A stretch of DNA of 9,712 nucleotides, taken from assembly GCA_040307715.1 (NCBI GenBank), contig JAWRJC010000023.1, forward strand, positions 1 through 9,712, read 5' to 3'. Under the pieces are notes generated by a model. That model saw only the letters and a program-made list of their open reading frames with translations. It searched no databases and was not told the DNA's origin. This DNA is from RUG13615 sp040307715 (GTDB lineage Bacteria > Bacillota > Clostridia > Peptostreptococcales > Anaerovoracaceae). Positions 5,504-9,712 of this stretch are shown here, piece by piece. A program made the translations under genes and the position numbers. The first letter of the stretch is position 1. Each line of letters starts with the position of its first letter.

Positions 5504-6841
5504 TTATGATGTTCTGCCCTTTGCTGCCGCAGAATCCTTCTTTTTCTCCGGATTGCTGCCTGCCAGCATCCGGTCAAGCAACTGATCGTAGATCGGCCGG
5601 CCGCGCAGCAGATCCGCAACGACGTAGGACGTGAAGGCTACCAGGCTGAGAGCCAGGAAGTTCGCATAATCGCCGCCCATCTCTGTGAGCAGGATGATCC
5701 CTGTGAGCGGAGACCGGACGATGGCGGAGAACAGACCGGTCATCCCCATCATCACGAATGTCCCGATATAAATCGGCATCAGTCCGCAGCAGTCCGTCAT
5801 CACCTGCGCATATGCGCCGGAGGCGACTGCCCCGAGCACGAGAAGCGGCAGGAAAATCCCGCCGGGCGCCCCGGACGCAAAGCTGAAGATCGAGAAGAAG
5901 AACCGGACGGCGAGCAGCACCAGCAACGCCCTGACCGTGAACATATCCGAAGCGGACTGGTCCACCAGATAGTGGCCGCTGCCGAGCGCCATGGGATAGA
6001 AGAGCGCGAACGGTGCAACGAGCAGGAACGGCAGCGCGAGCCTGACGTACCTGTTCGGGATCTTCGCGTACAGATCCTGCATCCATTCCGTCACTTTATT
6101 ATACGCCACACCGAGGACACCGAGCAGCACACCGAGCAGCAGGACCATCCAGTAATATTTCAGCGGCAGCACTTCTTCGATACGGAGCGCGAAGACCGGT
6201 TTCAGACCGAAGATGACTTTGGCGACAAAATCCGCGATCATCGACGCCATCCAGGTGGACAGCAGGATCTCGATCGAGAACGTGCTGAGCAGTTCCTCCA
6301 GGACAAAGACCGTGCCGGCGAGCGGCGCCCCGAACGCACATGCAAGCCCTGCCCCGGCACCGCAGGTCATCAAGTACTTTTCTTCGCGGCGTCCGCGGCC
6401 TGCAAGACGCGCCATGCCCTTGCCGACCATAGCGCCGATCTGAATGCTGGGACCCTCCCGCCCGAGCGACAGTCCCGCGCCGATGCACAGACACCCGCCG
6501 AGGATCTTCGCCGCGAGGGTCTTCCACCAGTTCTCCTCGATCTCGTCGATCAGTTCTCCTTTGAGCTGCGGGATCCCGGAACCGCCTGCCAGCGGTGCGT
6601 AGTGCAGACACAGACAGGTCCCGAGGAAAGCTGCCGCAAGGAGCAGCCCGCCGAGCAGCGCGTGCGGAAGACTCGTCTTCGCATACTCAAACAGCGCCCA
6701 CCGGAGCGGTTCCGCTTCCTGGAGCGCAAAACGGAATAGCGACACCACAACACCGGCCGCGGCACCGACTGCCATGCCTTTCAAGACCAGTCCGTACCGC
6801 AGACGTCTCGCCCATTTGGTGTTGCGCTTGCTGCTTCCCAT
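5504..6841 (-). CDS. ClC-type chloride/proton antiporter
   Basis: The 445-aa integral membrane protein carries the full ClC selectivity filter: GSGIP (87-91, S88 coordinating chloride), GREGP (127-131, E129 the gating glutamate), GGIFLP (327-332) and Y418 in RPIYDQ. E182-E183 in VLEEL match the E202/E203 pair of E. coli ClC-ec1, whose E203 carries protons, so this should be a 2 Cl-/1 H+ exchanger and not a channel. The GSGIP motif argues against the fluoride-exporting CLC-F branch. There are no C-terminal CBS domains; the protein ends in a short basic tail. Bacterial ClC antiporters aid extreme acid resistance and charge balance. GGGAGG lies 11 bases upstream of the ATG, a long but usable spacing. 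Only about 35 bp separate the ATG from the rplQ terminator, leaving little room for a separate promoter, so readthrough may supply transcription. The U32 gene follows after 30 bp. Confidence 0.93.
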   Translation of the reverse strand: MGSSKRNTKWARRLRYGLVLKGMAVGAAAGVVVSLFRFALQEAEPLRWALFEYAKTSLPHALLGGLLLAAAFLGTCLCLHYAPLAGGSGIPQLKGELIDEIEENWWKTLAAKILGGCLCIGAGLSLGREGPSIQIGAMVGKGMARLAGRGRREEKYLMTCGAGAGLACAFGAPLAGTVFVLEELLSTFSIEILLSTWMASMIADFVAKVIFGLKPVFALRIEEVLPLKYYWMVLLLGVLLGVLGVAYNKVTEWMQDLYAKIPNRYVRLALPFLLVAPFALFYPMALGSGHYLVDQSASDMFTVRALLVLLAVRFFFSIFSFASGAPGGIFLPLLVLGAVASGAYAQVMTDCCGLMPIYIGTFVMMGMTGLFSAIVRSPLTGIILLTEMGGDYANFLALSLVAFTSYVVADLLRGRPIYDQLLDRMLAGSNPEKKKDSAAAKGRTS

Positions 6842-6876
6842 CTTCTTTGGCGCCTCCCTGCGCCTCTCCTTTACGG

Positions 6877-6906
6877 AAAAACAGCACCGCCGTCACCGGC
6901 AGTGCT
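6877..6906 (-). terminator. Terminator after rplQ
   Basis: Read on the minus strand, AGCACTGCCG, a GTGA loop and CGGCGGTGCT form a 10-bp stem with one U-G pair (6883-6906), followed by G and five Ts (6877-6881). It starts 27 bp past the rplQ stop and ends 35 bp before the ClC start. The short T-run allows some readthrough. The plus strand also shows five Ts at 6911-6915, set slightly away from the stem. Confidence 0.72.
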
Positions 6907-6933
6907 GCTCTTTTTACCTTTCGATCCGAAAGA

Positions 6934-7275
6934 CTATACCAGCTCGAGGAAGACTTCCTCAGCCGCGTCGCCTCTCCTGGGACCAAGCTTGAGGATACGG
7001 GTGTAACCACCGTTGCGGTCCTCATAGCGGGGCGCGATGTCGTCAAACAGCTTGCTGACGACGTCCTCATCATACAGGTACGCGATGACCTGACGTCTTG
7101 CTGCGAGGTCGCCCTTCTTGGCCAGTGTGATCATTTTTTCCGCTTCTCTTCCGGCTTCCTTCGCTCTGAACTTGGTGGTCGTGATGCGCTCTTCTCTCAG
7201 AAGGTCGGTCACCAGGTTTCTCAGCATGGCCTTTCTATGGTCGGAAGATCTGCCCAGTTTTCTATAGCCCGGCAT
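6934..7275 (-). CDS. rplQ: 50S ribosomal protein L17
   Basis: The 113-aa product is a complete L17: it starts MPGYRKLGRSSDHRKAML with the conserved HRKAML (13-18) and ends GGYTRILKLGPRRGDAAEE (89-107) plus a short hydrophobic tail, as in bacterial L17 proteins. L17 is a large-subunit protein near the peptide exit tunnel. AAAGGAG lies 8 bases upstream of the ATG; a nearer ATG at 7280 is out of frame and too close to the ribosome site. It is the last gene of the ribosomal operon, 33 bp after rpoA, as in most bacteria, and a hairpin terminator follows. The stop is TAG. A small CTTTCG/CGAAAG inverted repeat (6918-6932) follows the stop directly. Nothing in the protein is unusual. Confidence 0.97.
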   Translation of the reverse strand: MPGYRKLGRSSDHRKAMLRNLVTDLLREERITTTKFRAKEAGREAEKMITLAKKGDLAARRQVIAYLYDEDVVSKLFDDIAPRYEDRNGGYTRILKLGPRRGDAAEEVFLELV

Positions 7276-7308
7276 ATCATTATCTCCTTTCGTCTACTCG
7301 TTACTGCC

Positions 7309-8259
7309 CTATTCCTCAGACTGCATCAGGGAAAGGCCGAGTTCTGCAAGTTTCTGCTTTACTTCATCAAGCGACTTCTTGCCGAGGTTGCGGACCTTCA
7401 TCATATCCTCTTCCGTGCGCTGCGTGAGTTCTTCCACCGTGTTGATGGATGCTCTCTTCAGGCAGTTGAAGGAACGGACGGAAAGTTCCAGCTCTTCGAT
7501 GGTCAGATCGAGCGCTTTGGCGATCTGATCTTCTTCCTTGGCGACGAGGATCTCCATATCCTCTGTGCTTGTGTCCAGCTTGATGAACAGGTCCAGATGC
7601 TCCTGCATGATCTTCGCGCCGATGGAAACGCCTTCGCTGGGCGAAATGCTGCCATCGGTCCAGATCTCGAGGATCAGTTTATCGTAGTCTGTGACCTGTC
7701 CGACGCGGGTGTTCTCCACGGTGAAGTTCACTCTGCGCACCGGCGTATAGATGCTGTCCACGGGGATCACTGCGATGGGAGTGTTCTCATCTTTGTTCTG
7801 TTCCGCCAGGACATAGCCGCGGCCTTTGGACAGATTGATCTCCATGATCAGGGATGCGTTCTCATCGAGCGTCGCGATGTGCAGATCCGGATTGAAGATC
7901 TCGACATCGATATCGCCTTTGATATCCGCTGCGGTGACTTCCTTCGGGCCGACTTCATTGATCGTGACCCGTTTGGTATCCGCTGCGCCGCTGAGTTTGA
8001 CCGCCAGTTTCTTGAGGTTGAGGACGATCTCCGTCACATCCTCTTTGACACCGGGAATGGTCGAAAACTCATGGAGTATCCCGTCGATCTTGATCGAGGT
8101 GACTGCGGCGCCGGGCAGGGAGCTCAGAAGGATCCTTCTCATGCTGTTGCCCAGAGTGGTGCCGTAGCCTCTTTCCAGAGGCTCAACAACGAATTTCCCG
8201 TAATTGGGGTCTTCGTCGGAAAATACGCATTCGATCGTCGGCTTTTCAATTTCGATCAT
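7309..8259 (-). CDS. rpoA: DNA-directed RNA polymerase subunit alpha
   Basis: The 316-aa protein has both alpha domains. The N-terminal dimerisation and assembly domain (about 1-230) includes EPLERGYGTTLGNSMRRILL (26-45). The C-terminal domain (about 245-316) includes SVRSFNCLKRA (260-270) and NLGKKSLDEVK (291-301). R262 corresponds to E. coli R265, which contacts UP-element DNA in the minor groove, so this polymerase should read UP elements and take activator contacts. A linker of about 15-20 residues joins the domains. AAGGAGG sits 7 bases upstream of the ATG. The gene follows rpsD after 50 bp and precedes rplQ by 33 bp, the standard alpha-operon layout, and it ends with TAG. Length is typical of Firmicutes alpha subunits. 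Confidence 0.98.
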   Translation of the reverse strand: MIEIEKPTIECVFSDEDPNYGKFVVEPLERGYGTTLGNSMRRILLSSLPGAAVTSIKIDGILHEFSTIPGVKEDVTEIVLNLKKLAVKLSGAADTKRVTINEVGPKEVTAADIKGDIDVEIFNPDLHIATLDENASLIMEINLSKGRGYVLAEQNKDENTPIAVIPVDSIYTPVRRVNFTVENTRVGQVTDYDKLILEIWTDGSISPSEGVSIGAKIMQEHLDLFIKLDTSTEDMEILVAKEEDQIAKALDLTIEELELSVRSFNCLKRASINTVEELTQRTEEDMMKVRNLGKKSLDEVKQKLAELGLSLMQSEE

Positions 8260-8309
8260 CAGTTTTCCTCCTTATTCAAATACCAACAAACTTATATTGT
8301 TGAAAAGGA

Positions 8310-8900
8310 TTACTTCGAATACAATTCGACGATCAGATGCTCTTCGATCGGAGTGTCGATCATGTCTCTGGTCGGATGATCGAGGACCTTGCCTTCGAGC
8401 TTGTCACGGTCAACGCTCAGCCAGCCGGGAACACCGACTTCCATGTCCTTGATCTCCTTGAACTTCGGAGAGGACTGGCTCTTTTCCTTGACCGCGATGA
8501 CATCGCCGGGTTTGACCTGATAGGAAGGAATGTTGACGATCTTGCCGTTGACCGTGTAGTGACGGTGGTTGACAAGCTGTCTGGCTTCTCTTCTTGTGGT
8601 GCAAAGGCCCATTCTGTAGACGACGTTATCCAGTCTTTCTTCCAGCATGACCAGCAGGTTTTCACCGGTGATGCCCTTCTTGTTCGCCGCCTTTTCAAAT
8701 GTATTTCTGAACTGCTTTTCAAGGACGCCGTAGATGAACTTCGCTCTCTGCTTCTCGCGGAGCTGGAGACCGTATTCGCTCATCTTCTTGTACTGATTTC
8801 TATGCGGCGTTCTCTTCGATTCTTTGAAGATTCCCATGTGGCTGGGATCGATCTGCAGGGATCTGCATCTTTTCAAAATCGGATCTCTATTCACTGCCAT
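8310..8900 (-). CDS. rpsD: 30S ribosomal protein S4 (zinc-free form)
   Basis: The 196-aa product has the S4 N-terminal domain (1 to about 87) and the RNA-binding S4 domain from about 88 (ERLDNVVYRMGLCTTRREARQLV at 88-110, then VNGKIVNIPSYQV). S4 binds 16S rRNA early in 30S assembly and in many bacteria represses the alpha operon by binding its leader, which here would lie upstream of rpsM outside the window. Only C12 and C100 are present, so the four-cysteine zinc site of the C+ type is absent. The N-terminus, about LKRCRSLQIDPSHMG, resembles the form I recall from Lachnospiraceae and related Clostridia. AAAGGAGG lies 8 bases before the ATG. The gene follows rpsK after 19 bp. Confidence 0.97.
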   Translation of the reverse strand: MAVNRDPILKRCRSLQIDPSHMGIFKESKRTPHRNQYKKMSEYGLQLREKQRAKFIYGVLEKQFRNTFEKAANKKGITGENLLVMLEERLDNVVYRMGLCTTRREARQLVNHRHYTVNGKIVNIPSYQVKPGDVIAVKEKSQSSPKFKEIKDMEVGVPGWLSVDRDKLEGKVLDHPTRDMIDTPIEEHLIVELYSK

Positions 8901-8919
8901 GTTCGTTTCCTCCTTTCAA

Positions 8920-9318
8920 TCAGACTCTTCTTCTCTTGGGCGGTCTGCATCCGTTGTGCGGGATGGGTGTGATGTCCTTGATCATAGTGATCTGCAGACC
9001 CGCTGTCTGAAGAGCTCTGATCGCGCTGTCTCTACCGGAACCGGGGCCCTTGACATAGACTTCGACAGTCTTAAGGCCGTGCTCCATAGCAGCCTTCGCA
9101 GCCTCTTCCGCTGCGGTCGCCGCGGCGAAGGGAGTGGATTTTCTGGAACCCTTGAAGCCCTGCGCACCGGCGCTGGACCAGGAAAGTGCATTTCCTTCCA
9201 TATCCGTCAGAGTGACCAGCGTATTGTTGAACGTGGCCTGGATATGGGCCTGGCCCTTCTCGATATTCTTACGTTCTCTTCTCTTTTTTCTGACCGTTTT
9301 CTTAACTTGCTTTGCCAT
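8920..9318 (-). CDS. rpsK: 30S ribosomal protein S11
   Basis: The 132-aa product is a full-length S11, with a basic N-terminal tail, NNTLVTLTDMEGN (31-43), the signature VKGPGSGRDSAIRAL (89-103) and the near-invariant C-terminal PIPHNGCRPPKRRRV (118-132). S11 sits on the 30S platform and helps form the E-site and mRNA exit region. AAGGAGG lies 10 bases before the ATG and overlaps the TAA stop of rpsM, so the two are likely translationally coupled. A second ATG 7 bases upstream is out of frame and too close to the ribosome site. Many arginines are AGA, unlike the CGC/CGG used in the ClC and U32 genes, as expected of a highly expressed gene. Confidence 0.98.
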   Translation of the reverse strand: MAKQVKKTVRKKRRERKNIEKGQAHIQATFNNTLVTLTDMEGNALSWSSAGAQGFKGSRKSTPFAAATAAEEAAKAAMEHGLKTVEVYVKGPGSGRDSAIRALQTAGLQITMIKDITPIPHNGCRPPKRRRV

Positions 9319-9333
9319 GATCCATGCACCTCC

Positions 9334-9705
9334 TTACGCCTTCTTCTTGCGTCCCACGGTCTTCTTGGGACCCTTACGAGTTCTGGCGTTCGTCTTGGTC
9401 TTCTGTCCGCGGACAGGAAGATTTCTTCTGTGACGGATACCTCTGTAGCATCCGATCTCCATGAGTCTCTTGATGTTCAGGGATGTATCTCTTCTGAGAT
9501 CACCTTCCACCATGTACTCTTCGTCGATGACCTTACGGATCTTACCGACTTCTTCCTCGGACAGGTCTTTGACCCTCGTGCTGGGATCGATCCCGGTCTT
9601 TGCCAGGATCTCGGTCGCGGTCTTCCTGCCAATACCATAGATATAGGTCAGGCCGATCTCGACACGTTTTTCTCTTGGTAAGTCTACACCGGCTATACGT
9701 GCCAT
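9334..9705 (-). CDS. rpsM: 30S ribosomal protein S13
   Basis: The 123-aa product is a complete S13: MARIAGVDLPREKRVEIGLT at the start, a helix-hairpin-helix segment (TYIYGIGRKTA, 20-30), GCYRGIRHRRNLPVRGQ (85-101) and the basic C-terminal extension TKTNARTRKG (103-112) that reaches into the decoding region. S13 sits in the 30S head and contacts the 50S subunit and P-site tRNA. The ATG is 7 bases from the window edge, so its ribosome site is not visible; the start rests on the conserved N-terminus. It is the most upstream gene seen of the operon. In Clostridia infA and rpmJ usually precede it, which cannot be checked here. Confidence 0.98.
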   Translation of the reverse strand: MARIAGVDLPREKRVEIGLTYIYGIGRKTATEILAKTGIDPSTRVKDLSEEEVGKIRKVIDEEYMVEGDLRRDTSLNIKRLMEIGCYRGIRHRRNLPVRGQKTKTNARTRKGPKKTVGRKKKA

Positions 9706-9712
9706 ACGTTTC

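Noticed and set aside
8284..8302. CAACAA/TTGTTG inverted repeat between rpsD and rpoA
   Set aside because: Only six mostly A-T pairs with no T-tract. Too weak for a terminator or attenuator, and common by chance in AT-rich spacers.
6595..8379. 594-codon plus-strand frame opposite rpoA, rplQ and the start of the ClC gene
   Set aside because: It spans three genes and their intergenic gaps antisense, with no family motif and no ribosome binding site.
1..9712. Mobile element, phage, toxin-antitoxin or CRISPR system
   Set aside because: No transposase, integrase, terminal repeats, spacer array or toxin-like pair is visible. All larger genes belong to core or metabolic families.

Overview
The window looks like a chromosomal segment of a moderately GC-rich member of the Firmicutes, class Clostridia, perhaps Lachnospiraceae or a relative. 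The basis is strong AAAGGAGG-type ribosome binding sites, the gene order rpsM-rpsK-rpsD-rpoA-rplQ, and an S4 protein of the zinc-free type starting MAVNRDPILKRCRSL. The family-level placement is from memory and was not searched. Nothing resembles a transposon, phage, CRISPR array, tRNA or rRNA.

Layout from left to right. (1) 3-894, minus strand: three tightly packed small genes of unknown function. They encode an 85-aa two-helix membrane protein, a 91-aa two-helix membrane protein with a cytosolic-type zinc ribbon, and a 111-aa soluble protein. The first gene appears to be made from a promoter placed so that the transcript would start at or next to its ATG. (2) 929-962: an almost perfect 34-bp palindrome separating this cassette from the next gene. 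(3) 976-2199, minus strand: an opine (octopine/nopaline-type) dehydrogenase. (4) 2200-2537: a 338-bp divergent control region with a promoter on each strand and several repeat or dyad sequences. (5) 2538-3317, plus strand: an aspartate/glutamate racemase-superfamily enzyme. (6) 3337-3370: a strong terminator shared by the convergent racemase and U32 genes. (7) 3398-6841, minus strand: a ClC chloride/proton antiporter gene followed 30 bp later by a U32/DUF3656 protein gene of the RlhA (23S rRNA hydroxylation) type. (8) 6934-9705, minus strand: the distal part of the alpha ribosomal-protein operon, L17, RNA polymerase alpha, S4, S11 and S13, read from right to left and closed by a hairpin terminator just before the ClC gene.

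The ribosomal block is ordinary core genome. The accessory interest is in the divergent opine dehydrogenase/racemase pair, which may handle an amino-acid-derived opine or D-amino acid, in the repeats of their shared control region, in the small zinc-ribbon membrane cassette, and in the shortened C-terminus of the U32 protein. I found no clear evidence for a wholly new system. The opine dehydrogenase/racemase pair is the best candidate for undescribed chemistry.
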